The notes under the pieces are model-generated. The model had not been told where the DNA came from. It worked only from the letters and a program-made list of their open reading frames with translations, and made no database searches. The translations under genes and the position numbers were made by a program. Shown in pieces: positions 8,749 through 15,760 of a stretch of DNA of 64,000 nt (the first letter of the stretch is position 1; each line of letters begins with the position of its first letter). The stretch is from positions 1-64,000 of the forward strand of contig NZ_JAOEFX010000012.1 in assembly GCF_025421775.1 (NCBI RefSeq), written 5' to 3'. This DNA is from Paenarthrobacter aurescens. GTDB lineage: Bacteria; Actinomycetota; Actinomycetes; Actinomycetales; Micrococcaceae.

Positions 8749-9243
8749 CTAGTAATCAATCCTGGAATCAAGCGTGTTCCATGTGTTGAACGGCTGGAGG
8801 GCCGCCGGAGCCTGGGGGTCGCCCAGTTCCAGCTTGGCTACCGGCATCAGCGCGTCCCGGTTGTCGTTCTCGAAGTACTCGTAAAAGACGGCGTCGTCGA
8901 AGCCCACGGATGCGGCGTCGTGACGGTCTGCGGCAAAAAACACGCGGTCAACGCGTGCCCAGAGCGCGGAGGCCAAGCACATGGGGCATGGCTCGCAGCT
9001 GGTGTAGAGGGTTGCTCCGCTCAGATCGAAGGTTCCCAGTTCGCGGCAGGCGTTACGGATGGCCGTGACCTCTGCGTGTGCGGTGGGATCGTTCGTGGCG
9101 GTAACGCGGTTGACGCCTTCGAAGGCTCGTCCGTCCGCGGTGACAATGACGGCGCCGAAGGGGCCCCCACTGTTGAGGACATTGGCTGTTGCCAGCTCAA
9201 TGGATGTGGCCAGGAATTGCTCGGCCGTGACGGTTGTACTCAT
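8749..9243 (-). CDS. guaD: Guanine deaminase (CDA-fold, Bacillus GuaD type)
   Basis: A 164-aa zinc deaminase of the cytidine/deoxycytidylate deaminase fold. His56-Ala-Glu58 supplies one zinc ligand and the proton shuttle; PCPMC (Cys86, Cys89) supplies the others. The segments GGPFGAVIV, NDPTAHAEVTAIR and the C-terminal FNTW...DY closely follow Bacillus subtilis GuaD, whose C-terminus swaps into the partner active site. It converts guanine to xanthine, feeding the nearby xanthine dehydrogenase. Strong AAGGAAG site 7 nt before the ATG, but that site is inside a hairpin (see leader). First gene of an operon with the purine permease. Confidence 0.9.
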   Translation of the reverse strand: MSTTVTAEQFLATSIELATANVLNSGGPFGAVIVTADGRAFEGVNRVTATNDPTAHAEVTAIRNACRELGTFDLSGATLYTSCEPCPMCLASALWARVDRVFFAADRHDAASVGFDDAVFYEYFENDNRDALMPVAKLELGDPQAPAALQPFNTWNTLDSRIDY

Positions 9244-9270
9244 GTTGCGACTTCCTTAGTGCTGAGGAAG
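9244..9270 (-). promoter_or_regulatory. Hairpin sequestering the guaD ribosome-binding site
   Basis: On the minus strand, CTTCCT (complement of 9265-9270) can pair with AGGAAG (complement of 9251-9256), a 6-bp stem with an 8-nt loop. AGGAAG is the Shine-Dalgarno of guaD, 7 nt from its ATG. Folding would hide it, so translation could be switched by an upstream structure. Confidence 0.45.
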
Positions 9271-9321
9271 CCAGGTGACCTGTTTGGGGGCGCTACAGAG
9301 AAGAGCTCCAGTTAGCTTGGT

Positions 9322-9366
9322 TACCAGGCTTCAGCATGTGCGATGAAGGTTAAGTTGCGCCTGGTA
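9322..9366 (-). ncRNA. Candidate structured RNA element in the guaD leader
   Basis: A 7-bp outer stem and a 5-bp inner stem are stacked on one arm (TACCAGG directly followed by CTTCA) and separated by an 11-nt bulge on the other. It lies about 80-120 nt upstream of guaD, between the likely promoter and the ribosome-site hairpin. No known riboswitch class is recognised; the evidence is only base-pairing potential and position. Confidence 0.3.
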
Positions 9367-9453
9367 GATAGCTTCCCGAGGTCCGGGTGCCCGCCTTTGG
9401 CAGTTAGAGCGTAGCACCGGGTTTGTGAGCCGCGCCATAGTTTTTTGAAAATT

Positions 9454-9474
9454 TAATTTCGTCATGCGAAATTA
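9454..9474. promoter_or_regulatory. Perfect palindromic operator candidate TAATTTCG-N5-CGAAATTA
   Basis: Two 8-bp arms with a 5-nt spacer lie in the AT-rich middle of the guaD/8-oxoguanine deaminase divergent region. The left arm TAATTTC also occurs 5 nt from a partial right arm before uricase (14765-14785). This fits a dimeric regulator of purine genes; the IclR protein encoded at 18114-18869 is one candidate. Confidence 0.5.
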
Positions 9475-9655
9475 CTTATTCGTGCTGGATGCTGGCCGAA
9501 TGTGACCGGAACGTGCCCGCGGGCGTTGACTGCCGCCGTCGAGCATTCTACGCTTTTCGGACTGGGCCGCGTTCTGACGGTCCGGCAACCTGGATCAGCA
9601 GACAGGGCCTAACTGAGCTGGAACGCGTACACGCCGACCAGACAAGGAACCTGTT

Positions 9656-10999
9656 ATGACCCGTCTTTGGATCAAGAATCCGCTGGGAATTTTCACCGCA
9701 AACGACCTCGACGCCGGTGGCGGCCTGGTGGTTTCCGACGGGAAAATCGTAGAACTGGTGCCTTCGGGCGGGCAGCCTTCGTCTCCTGCCACCGTTTTTG
9801 ATGCCTCCTCCCACGTGGTTCTCCCCGGCCTCATCAACACGCACCACCACTTCTACCAAACCCTCACCCGCGCGTGGGGGCCCGTGGCCAATGCGCCGTT
9901 GTTCCCGTGGCTCCAGAATCTCTACCCCGTGTGGGCGCGGTTGACTCCGCGGAGCCTTGAGCTTGCCGTGCAGGTTGCACTGGCCGAATTGCTGCTTTCC
10001 GGCTGCACCACGGCGGCCGACCACCACTACCTCTTCCCGGACGGCATGGAAGACGCCATTGATATCGAGGTAGCCGCCGTACGTGCCATGGGCATGCGCG
10101 CCACGCTGACCCGCGGGTCCATGACGTTGGGAGAGGACGACGGCGGGCTTCCGCCCAGGACCACGGTCCAGTCGCCTGAAGCGATTCTTGCGGACAGCGA
10201 ACGGCTGATCCGCAAGTACCACGAAACCGGTGATGGGGCCGTTGTTCAGATCGCGCTTGCCCCGTGCTCACCGTTCTCAGTGACCAAGGAAATCATGGCC
10301 GAGAGCGCCGCCATGGCCGAACGCTTCGACGTCCGGCTCCACACCCACCTTGCCGAAACCATCGACGAGGAAGACTTCTGCAAATCCATGTTCGGGCTGC
10401 GGACCGTGGACTACCTGGAGTCCGTGGGCTGGCTGGGAAACCGGACCTGGCTGGGTCACGGCATCCACTTCAACGACGAGGAGATCGCCAGGCTGGGAGC
10501 CGCTGGCACCGCCGTCGCGCATTGCCCCACCTCCAACATGCGGTTGGCATCCGGGACCGCGCGGGTCCTGGAACTAGAGGCAGCGGGTGTTCCCGTAGGG
10601 CTGGGAGTTGACGGATCGGCGTCGAACGATGCCTCCAACATGATCCTCGAAGCACGGCAGGCGCTGTACTTGCAGAGGCTTCGCTATGGCGCTTCCGTTC
10701 CCGTGGAGCGGGCTCTTGGTTGGGCGACCCGTGGGTCTGCAGCCGTTTTGGGGCGCTCCGACATAGGACAGCTGGCACCCGGGCTCCAGGCGGATTTGGC
10801 TCTGTTTAAGCCTGACGAACTCCGCTTCTCCGGCAGCCACGACCCCGTAGCCGCGTTGTTGCTCTGCGGCGCCGACCGTGCAGACCGCGTGATGGTGGGC
10901 GGTCAGTGGCGGGTAGTGGACGGCGCGATTCCCGGGCTGGACGTTGCCGGGCTGATCGCTGAGCACTCTGCGGCGGCACGGAAGCTGGTGGCCGGGTAG
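9656..10999 (+). CDS. 8-oxoguanine deaminase (amidohydrolase superfamily)
   Basis: A 447-aa amidohydrolase with IKNPLGIFTAND at the start, the metal motif THHHFYQTLTRAW (His63/His65), HTHLAET, GHGIHF and the DGSASND segment with the catalytic Asp. The near-identical layout of the Pseudomonas aeruginosa enzyme Pa0142, shown to deaminate 8-oxoguanine to urate (also isocytosine), makes this subfamily clear; TrzN/AtzA are relatives. The product, urate, is the substrate of uricase at 14.8 kb, so this enzyme links oxidised-guanine salvage to the purine pathway. It is transcribed divergently from guaD. The ATG at 9656 follows AAGGAA with short spacing. Confidence 0.9.
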   Translation: MTRLWIKNPLGIFTANDLDAGGGLVVSDGKIVELVPSGGQPSSPATVFDASSHVVLPGLINTHHHFYQTLTRAWGPVANAPLFPWLQNLYPVWARLTPRSLELAVQVALAELLLSGCTTAADHHYLFPDGMEDAIDIEVAAVRAMGMRATLTRGSMTLGEDDGGLPPRTTVQSPEAILADSERLIRKYHETGDGAVVQIALAPCSPFSVTKEIMAESAAMAERFDVRLHTHLAETIDEEDFCKSMFGLRTVDYLESVGWLGNRTWLGHGIHFNDEEIARLGAAGTAVAHCPTSNMRLASGTARVLELEAAGVPVGLGVDGSASNDASNMILEARQALYLQRLRYGASVPVERALGWATRGSAAVLGRSDIGQLAPGLQADLALFKPDELRFSGSHDPVAALLLCGADRADRVMVGGQWRVVDGAIPGLDVAGLIAEHSAAARKLVAG

Positions 11000-11018
11000 C
11001 TTTCGCTTCCTCTGCGCG

Positions 11019-11088
11019 CGAAATCGCCGGAACGCTTCCATTTCGCAGGGAACGTTCCGGCGATTTCGAGGCTTTCCGGCGACTTCGT
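11019..11088. repeat. 70-bp palindromic repeat, copy 1
   Basis: It contains CGAAATCGCCGGAACG (11019-11034) inverted at 11053-11068, plus a third TTCCGGCGA box at about 11074-11082. The same three-box layout occurs at 24213-24282 and 46478-46547. Here it fills the gap between convergent 8-oxoguanine deaminase and the PT-rich lipoprotein gene and may act as a bidirectional terminator. Confidence 0.75.
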
Positions 11089-11109
11089 TGCCGACGGCCG
11101 CGACGTTTC

Positions 11110-12684
11110 CTAGATCATGATCTTGTAAATGTGATGCGTGTACTCGTTGGCGAACGAGTCCGTGAACTTGCCACCCTGCACGGGGATGGTCCGGTTCTCG
11201 CCCACAACTTCCACCTGCGAGCCAGTGATCCCGGCGGGAAGGGTGAAGGTCTTCGAGCCCGTAGCGCCGTTCACTCCGATGCCGGCGAACAGGTACGCGC
11301 TGCCATCCTTGGCTTTGAGCATCGTGTCTGTACCCGTGGCGCCCGCGTTCCACACATAGCTTTGCGTGTTGAGGACAGGAGCGAGGGCTTGGATACCAGC
11401 GAGTGCGGCCTTGATCTTCGCCTTGCGATCAGCCGGTGCCTGGACCAGTGAATACGTCCCGAAGCCTGCCTGGCCGTTGTTGTTGTGCTGGAAAATGCTG
11501 ATCCCGCGCGCCTCGTGGATGATGCCGGACCACATAGCTCCCTCCATCTGTTCGGGCGTGATGGTGCGGTCATTGGAGGCATTCAGGAATGGCCGTGCCG
11601 ACTCAACGAAGATCCAGTTCGGATGGATGCCGGGTGCCGACTGGAACTTCCGCATCTGGTCAATCTGCCACCCATAGGCCGCCGATGTGGCCGTCTTTGC
11701 GCCCTGCGGCCACGCCGGGGTCCGGTTCAACTCGTCCTGCAGATCGGCCCGCGTGTACATGTAGTTATCCACGGATGCCGCGTCAACGGCGGCCATGAAG
11801 TCGTCCATCAGCCCCGGCGCCCAGTAGGTGCCCAGGATCCCCTTGGAGTAATTCGCGAAGGCAAACCTGCCGTCGTTGAATCCCCGGATCTGGGCCACTT
11901 TGTTCTTCATCTGCTGAAGGTTCTGCTCATATGTTGAACCATTGCAGCCGAGTCCGAGCATGTCGCACTCGTCGTACGTGTCCCAGCCGACCACGCCCGG
12001 GTTATTGCCCACCTCGGTGCGGGACCACTCTGTGCCTGCGATGACCAGCATTCCCGTGTTCGTAATGGACGCCATCGTGGAACCGTCGTGTTCCGCATTC
12101 TGGTAAACGTTCACGCCGATGTCCTTCAACTGGGTGGCGTGCTCAGGTTTGCCGTAATACACGCTGACCGGGAACAGGCTTGGGTTGTTGAGCTTCGCTG
12201 CGCCAGGGAACTTTGCCCAGTATGCAGGCCCGCCATCCCACGGAACCCTGGCCAAGTTGGCGAGACTACCCGCGCCCGGGGTTGGGGTTGGTGTGGGGGT
12301 TGGGCTGACCGTGGCCGTCGGGGACGGGCTGGCGGTGGTGGCGCTCGGCGTCGGGGTCGGGCTTGCGCTGGTGGCACTCGGCGTCGGGCTCGGCGTGGGC
12401 GTTGCAGTCGCCGTCGCTGTACGCGTGGACGTCGGGCTCGGCGTCGGCGTGGGCGTTGCAGTCGCCGTCGCCGTACGCGTGGACGTCGGGCTCGGCGTCG
12501 GCGTCGGCGTTGCAGTCGCCGTACGCGTAGACGTAGCCGTAGGCGTCGGGGTCGCCGTGGTCGTGGTGGGCGATGGCGTAGGTGCCGTAGCGGTTGTCGA
12601 GGGTGTCGGCGTCGGCGTCGGCGTCGTGCACCCTGCGAGAGCCAACGCGATCACCGCCCCAAGCATTGAGACCTTGAGTTTCAT
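11110..12684 (-). CDS. Secreted lipoprotein with long Pro/Thr linker and unassigned TIM-barrel-like domain
   Basis: A 524-aa protein with a lipoprotein signal peptide ending in LALAGC (Cys19). A Pro/Thr/Ser/Ala-rich linker (about 20-137) includes 18-residue tandem units of the form TATATPTPTPSPTSTRTA, and a globular domain of about 385 residues follows. That domain has aromatic-rich segments (AYWAKFPGAA, GTEWSRTEV, YGWQIDQM, WIFVESARPF, EGAMWSGIIHEARGI) resembling glycoside-hydrolase TIM barrels, with a short beta-rich C-terminus. I cannot place it in a family; substrate and activity are unknown. The ATG follows AAAGGAAT. Linker expansion by a 54-bp DNA repeat suggests length variation between strains. 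Confidence 0.75.
   Translation of the reverse strand: MKLKVSMLGAVIALALAGCTTPTPTPTPSTTATAPTPSPTTTTATPTPTATSTRTATATPTPTPSPTSTRTATATATPTPTPSPTSTRTATATATPTPSPTPSATSASPTPTPSATTASPSPTATVSPTPTPTPTPGAGSLANLARVPWDGGPAYWAKFPGAAKLNNPSLFPVSVYYGKPEHATQLKDIGVNVYQNAEHDGSTMASITNTGMLVIAGTEWSRTEVGNNPGVVGWDTYDECDMLGLGCNGSTYEQNLQQMKNKVAQIRGFNDGRFAFANYSKGILGTYWAPGLMDDFMAAVDAASVDNYMYTRADLQDELNRTPAWPQGAKTATSAAYGWQIDQMRKFQSAPGIHPNWIFVESARPFLNASNDRTITPEQMEGAMWSGIIHEARGISIFQHNNNGQAGFGTYSLVQAPADRKAKIKAALAGIQALAPVLNTQSYVWNAGATGTDTMLKAKDGSAYLFAGIGVNGATGSKTFTLPAGITGSQVEVVGENRTIPVQGGKFTDSFANEYTHHIYKIMI
12401..12540. repeat. 54-bp tandem repeat encoding the Pro/Thr linker
   Basis: Units starting with GTTGCAGTCGCCGT begin at 12401, 12455 and 12509. 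The first two are full 54-bp units (18 codons) and the third is truncated. Such in-frame minisatellites change length by slippage. Confidence 0.8.
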
Positions 12685-13090
12685 GACATGTATTCCTTTG
12701 GGGTAGCAGCCACATTCAAGCTGCTGCGGCGCCGGATCCCCACTCCCGGCTCTTTTGTCACCTGCCGGGGCAGGGATTTTAGCCAGGGTGAACGTCCTGG
12801 CATGGCTCGATGACGAGCGTCAGTTTTTACTCGACGTGCTGCAGTACGACGCGGGCGGGCCATATGTCCGGCGTCATCGAGCGAGCAAGCGCAACCCGTC
12901 AGTCAGGGCCGCAACGACCTTGAAGACCCAAAAGGGTGGCCGTCAGCCCAGCTTACGCGAGGCCCTCAGCACCCTGCCGATTGTTACGCAGGTCACATTC
13001 CACCGTCTCGATGCTTCGCTGCCAACCACGCCGTTCGCACGGCACAGCTTGCAGAGAGCCATCGAATCGGGCTTTTCCACATAGGGCAGC
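12685..13090. other. 406-bp intergenic region with a palindromic repeat
   Basis: Divergent gap between the lipoprotein gene (-) and the AbiEi-like gene (+). The half nearest the lipoprotein contains its ribosome site and presumably its promoter. The other half carries the 72-bp element at 13001-13072. The middle shows nothing I can interpret, and no credible gene. Confidence 0.5.
13001..13072. repeat. 72-bp direct repeat, left copy flanking the AbiEi-like gene
   Basis: It aligns without gaps to 14081-14152 with 52 of 72 identical bases by hand count. Both copies have internal dyads (CTGC...GCAG and GCCGT/GCCGG...ACGGC), so this is a palindromic repetitive element. Confidence 0.65.
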
Positions 13091-14068
13091 ATGCTCCTGT
13101 TCGTGCCGCCACGTTCCTTCAAAGCTTGTTCCATGGCGAACAACAACAAAACAGGGCTCCCCCCAATGATGGATTTGTGGCGGACCAGCGAGCTCCATGA
13201 ACTGGGGTTCAACGACAGAAGGATTGCAGCACTGGTGCAAGTCGGCGATCTGGTACGGCTACGCCGGGGTTGCTACATCCGCGGCAGTACATGGGCCGCT
13301 CAAAAACCTTGGGTACGCAGCCGGCAGTTGATCGCCGCGCACGCTCACGGAACACTTACGACGTCGACTGGCGGCTTGGTCTACAGCCACACCTCGGCAG
13401 CACGCCTGCACGGACTGTTTCTCTGGGACGTGGATGACCGCGTGCACATCACAACCGATTCAAGCGCATCGCGATCGTCCCACGGCCACGACGCTGTTGC
13501 CCATGGTCGGGCCCTTGAAACCAACGAAATAATGCTTATCAACGGCATGCCTTGCACCTCCTTGGAACGAACCGTTGCTGACTGCTGCCTCTTACTGAAC
13601 TACAAGCAATCCTTAGTGCTGATGGACCACGCCCTTCGAAAAGGTGCTGACGCCTACAAGCTGCAACTGATGTGCGAGTCCCTGGCCGGGCGCAACGGAG
13701 TCCTCGCCCTACGCCGGGCATTGGAGAATGCGGACGCACGCTCCGAGTCACCAGGTGAAACCCTGACCCGCGAGTTGCTCCAGCGCTTACGGATCGATCT
13801 TCCTGAGTTGCAAGTGGAGGTGTCATCACCTGAGGGTTCTCATCGACTGGATTTTGCTTGGCGGGACAAGAAGGTTGCCTTGGAGTTCGATGGGAAGGTT
13901 AAGTACTTCGACTACGCACCAACCTCCGAGGTCATCTTTAAGGAACGCCAGCGCGAAAAGGCCCTCATGGCACAGGGCTGGAAGTTCATTCGGATCAAGT
14001 GGCAGCACTTGTTTCGGGAGCAGGAGTTCAAATCAACCGTGCTTGGGGTCCTACGCAGCACCAGCTAG
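13091..14068 (+). CDS. AbiEi-type antitoxin-like protein with DUF559/Vsr-like C-terminal domain
   Basis: A protein of up to 325 aa. The N-terminal part (WRTSELHELGFNDRRIAAL...LRRGCYI) is the winged-helix domain of type IV AbiEi antitoxins. The middle has GGLVYSHTSAARLHG and TSLERTVADCC. The C-terminal part (LDFAWRDKKVALEFDGK...GWKFIRIKWQHLF) is the restriction-endonuclease-like DUF559/Vsr fold. This architecture is frequent in actinobacteria and usually has no partner AbiEii toxin beside it; none is seen here. The real function is unproven; DNA binding or processing is plausible. Start uncertain: ATG 13091 has AGGG 4 nt upstream, while ATGs at 13133 and 13166 lack a ribosome site. The gene is bracketed by 72-bp direct repeats. 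Confidence 0.7.
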   Translation: MLLFVPPRSFKACSMANNNKTGLPPMMDLWRTSELHELGFNDRRIAALVQVGDLVRLRRGCYIRGSTWAAQKPWVRSRQLIAAHAHGTLTTSTGGLVYSHTSAARLHGLFLWDVDDRVHITTDSSASRSSHGHDAVAHGRALETNEIMLINGMPCTSLERTVADCCLLLNYKQSLVLMDHALRKGADAYKLQLMCESLAGRNGVLALRRALENADARSESPGETLTRELLQRLRIDLPELQVEVSSPEGSHRLDFAWRDKKVALEFDGKVKYFDYAPTSEVIFKERQREKALMAQGWKFIRIKWQHLFREQEFKSTVLGVLRSTS

Positions 14069-14080
14069 GCAGTACCGAGG

Positions 14081-14152
14081 CCCCGTTTCGGGGGTTCGCT
14101 GCGTAGGACGCCGGGCGCACGGCACGTTCTGCAGCGAAGCATCAAAACGGGC
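14081..14152. repeat. 72-bp direct repeat, right copy flanking the AbiEi-like gene
   Basis: It begins 13 bp after the AbiEi-like stop codon and matches 13001-13072 ungapped. The internal dyad GTTCGCTGC...GCAGCGAA is more complete than in the left copy, so it could also terminate the gene. Confidence 0.65.
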
Positions 14153-14180
14153 AGCACACAGCGGGCCAGAATGCACGGAA

Positions 14181-14214
14181 AGGCGGGCGATACCTCCCCA
14201 GGTATCGCCCGCCT
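14181..14214 (-). terminator. Perfect 15-bp hairpin
   Basis: AGGCGGGCGATACCT (14181-14195) is inverted at 14200-14214 with a 4-nt loop. It lies downstream of both the AbiEi-like gene (+) and the 58-aa gene (-), and probably serves the latter. Confidence 0.7.
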
Positions 14215-14262
14215 CGTTGGCTCTGTTGCGCAGAGTCCGCGCCCCTTGGATGCAGGAAGATC

Positions 14263-14439
14263 CTAGGGGCGCTGCCGGCCGAACACCGGGAGCGCGCGCA
14301 ACCAACGGGAGAACCCGCCGGCTTTGCGGTCACAGTCGGCCGGAATGTAGAAGTCCGGATCCGTTGCACCGAAGGGCAGGTACAGCTCCTGACCCGGGGC
14401 CGGGAATTCCACGACCTTGTTCGTATCCTTCGAGTCCAT
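14263..14439 (-). CDS. 58-aa hypothetical protein
   Basis: A small protein, MDSKDTNKVVEFPAPGQELY..., acidic and proline-containing at the front and Arg-rich at the end (RKAGGFSRWLRALPVFGRQ). No domain is recognised. Three things support it as a real gene: a very strong AGGAGGAAG site 4 nt before the ATG, a good promoter (TTGACG, 18 bp, TACACT) about 60 nt further upstream, and a hairpin after the stop. The reading frame is open further upstream to 14625, but that extension would start ahead of the promoter and is rejected. Confidence 0.6.
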   Translation of the reverse strand: MDSKDTNKVVEFPAPGQELYLPFGATDPDFYIPADCDRKAGGFSRWLRALPVFGRQRP

Positions 14440-14505
14440 CTGCTTCCTCCTCTTTCTCATGCATCCAGTTTCCGCACTTCGGAAAACTTTTATTGTTATG
14501 TGGAA

Positions 14506-14535
14506 AGTGTAGGCAGGCGCGAAACAACGCGTCAA
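14506..14535 (-). promoter_or_regulatory. Sigma-A-type promoter for the 58-aa gene
   Basis: On the minus strand, TTGACG (14535-14530), an 18-bp spacer and TACACT (14511-14506) match the -35/-10 consensus well. The predicted start near 14499 gives a leader of about 60 nt. Confidence 0.6.
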
Positions 14536-14691
14536 GACCCCCACCAACGCCAAGTGAGTTGCGCCGGTCACATTTGGATGATTCATAACGATCCTTGGGA
14601 ACCCATGTACATCAGCCGAAATCATGCGCTACTCTCGAATGAGTTCGTGGCGTAGGTCACGTAACCTGAGAGCAGCAGGCAGGGTCGTAAT

Positions 14692-14723
14692 GAGCTGGCA
14701 TCCATGGATGCTGGCTCTTTTTT
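14692..14723 (+). terminator. Intrinsic terminator or attenuator 88 nt upstream of uricase
   Basis: GAGCTGGCATCC (14692-14703) pairs with GGATGCTGGCTC (14706-14717), allowing two G-U pairs, and is followed directly by TTTTTT (14718-14723). No plus-strand gene ends just before it. It therefore either ends a short RNA or acts as an attenuator in the uricase leader. Confidence 0.55.
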
Positions 14724-14764
14724 GTTGGGTCGGCTCCACCAGAAACGCGGTGGAAACACGCGCT

Positions 14765-14792
14765 TAATTTCATTGATGGAACGTAGGTTCCA
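14765..14792. promoter_or_regulatory. Overlapping operator-like palindromes before uricase
   Basis: TGGAAC-GTAG-GTTCCA (14777-14792) is a perfect dyad of the TGGAA...TTCCA type bound by many IclR-family regulators. TAATTTCA-N5-GGAACGTA (14765-14785) resembles the guaD palindrome (7/8 in the left arm, 5/8 in the right). Both lie 18-46 bp before the uricase start. Confidence 0.45.
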
Positions 14793-14810
14793 CCTCACAG
14801 AAGTTGGGAT

Positions 14811-15725
14811 ATGACCATGAGCAACAACATCGTCCTCGGCGAAAACCAGTACGGCAAAGCAGAAGTCCGCGTCGTCAAAGTCACTCGGGATACGGACCGC
14901 CACCACATCGAAGACCTGAACGTCACCTCGCAGCTGCGCGGCGATTTCCAGGCCGCGCACCTCGAAGGCGACAACGGCCACGTCGTTGCCACCGACACCC
15001 AGAAGAACACCGTCTACGCGTTCGCTCGTGAAGGCATCGGCTCCCCCGAGTCCTTCCTCCTGCGCCTTGCAGACCACTTCACCGGCGGATTCGACTGGGT
15101 TACCGGCGGACGCTGGGAAGCTGAGGCCTACAGCTGGGATCGCATCCAGGCCCACGGCGAGGGACACGACCACAGCTTCGTCCGCAACGGACAAGAGGTG
15201 CGTACCGCCGTCGTCGTCCGTGATGGCGCAACCACCCACCTTATTTCCGGCCTCAAGGACCTGACCGTCCTGAAGACCACGCAGTCCGGCTTCGTCGGCT
15301 ACCCGCGCGACAAGTACACCACGCTGCCGGAAACCACCGACCGCATCCTGGCCACCGACGTATCCGCCCGCTGGCGCTACAACACCAACCTGGACTTCGC
15401 CGGCACGGACTTCAACAAGAGCTACGAGGACATCAAGGCACTCCTGCTGGAAGGCTTCACCGAGAACTACTCCCACGCCCTGCAGCAGACGCTGTTCGAC
15501 ATGGGCAAGAAGGTCCTGGAAGCACACAGCGAAGTGGACGAGATCAAGTTCTCCATGCCCAACAAGCACCACTTCCTGGTTGACCTGAGCCCGTTCGGTC
15601 TGGACAACCCCAACGAGGTCTTCTTCGCGGCTGACCGCCCGTACGGCCTCATCGAAGCCACGGTCCAGCGCGAGAACATCGACGCTGCACCGGTTGCCTG
15701 GAGCGGCATCGCCGGCTTCTGCTAA
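14811..15725 (+). CDS. uox: Urate oxidase (uricase)
   Basis: A 304-aa cofactor-free uricase with two T-fold domains. NQYGKAEVRVVKV opens the first, DTQKNTVYAF carries the conserved Thr of the catalytic Lys-Thr pair region, GLKDLTVLKTTQSGFVGY is the family signature, and MPNKHHFLVDLSPFG is near the end. It matches the Arthrobacter globiformis enzyme closely in length and motifs. It oxidises urate to 5-hydroxyisourate with release of hydrogen peroxide. Substrate comes from xanthine dehydrogenase, from 8-oxoguanine deaminase, or through the urate permease that follows. The start is ATG 14811 or 14817 (ATG-ACC-ATG); the ribosome site is weak for both. Confidence 0.93.
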   Translation: MTMSNNIVLGENQYGKAEVRVVKVTRDTDRHHIEDLNVTSQLRGDFQAAHLEGDNGHVVATDTQKNTVYAFAREGIGSPESFLLRLADHFTGGFDWVTGGRWEAEAYSWDRIQAHGEGHDHSFVRNGQEVRTAVVVRDGATTHLISGLKDLTVLKTTQSGFVGYPRDKYTTLPETTDRILATDVSARWRYNTNLDFAGTDFNKSYEDIKALLLEGFTENYSHALQQTLFDMGKKVLEAHSEVDEIKFSMPNKHHFLVDLSPFGLDNPNEVFFAADRPYGLIEATVQRENIDAAPVAWSGIAGFC

Positions 15726-15760
15726 GCCCTCACCGAAACCGCACTAAACCGCACCACCAA

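Larger units (their letters stand above)
9244..9655. other. Divergent purine promoter region with structured guaD leader
   Basis: A 412-bp gap between divergent guaD (-) and 8-oxoguanine deaminase (+). It holds an AT-rich core (9440-9480) with a perfect 21-bp palindrome. On the guaD side, two nested stem pairs can form: TACCAGG/CCTGGTA (9322-9328 with 9360-9366) enclosing CTTCA/TGAAG (9329-9333 with 9344-9348), and a GGTGC/GCACC stem between about 9385 and 9420. No coding sequence is supported. Confidence 0.5.
14440..14810. other. Divergent region between the 58-aa gene and uricase
   Basis: A 371-bp gap. It contains the minus-strand promoter at 14506-14535, a plus-strand hairpin with six T residues (14692-14723), a TCCACC-N8-GGTGGA dyad (14735-14754), and palindromes at 14765-14792 just before the uricase start. 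Confidence 0.6.

Noticed and set aside
9395..9440. tRNA-like string (GGCAGTTAGAGC... on the plus strand)
   Set aside because: Only a D-loop-like word; no acceptor, anticodon or T-arm pairing could be built around it.
12401..12540. CRISPR array
   Set aside because: The 54-bp units are contiguous, without spacers, and encode the Pro/Thr linker in frame.
14440..14625. Longer 120-aa version of the 58-aa protein
   Set aside because: Its start would lie upstream of the likely promoter, and the strong ribosome site belongs to ATG 14439.
14680..14720. ZTP-riboswitch-like GGGTCGT followed by CTGGC
   Set aside because: The second conserved half (CCGCCTGGGC) is absent downstream; the resemblance is limited to the first words.
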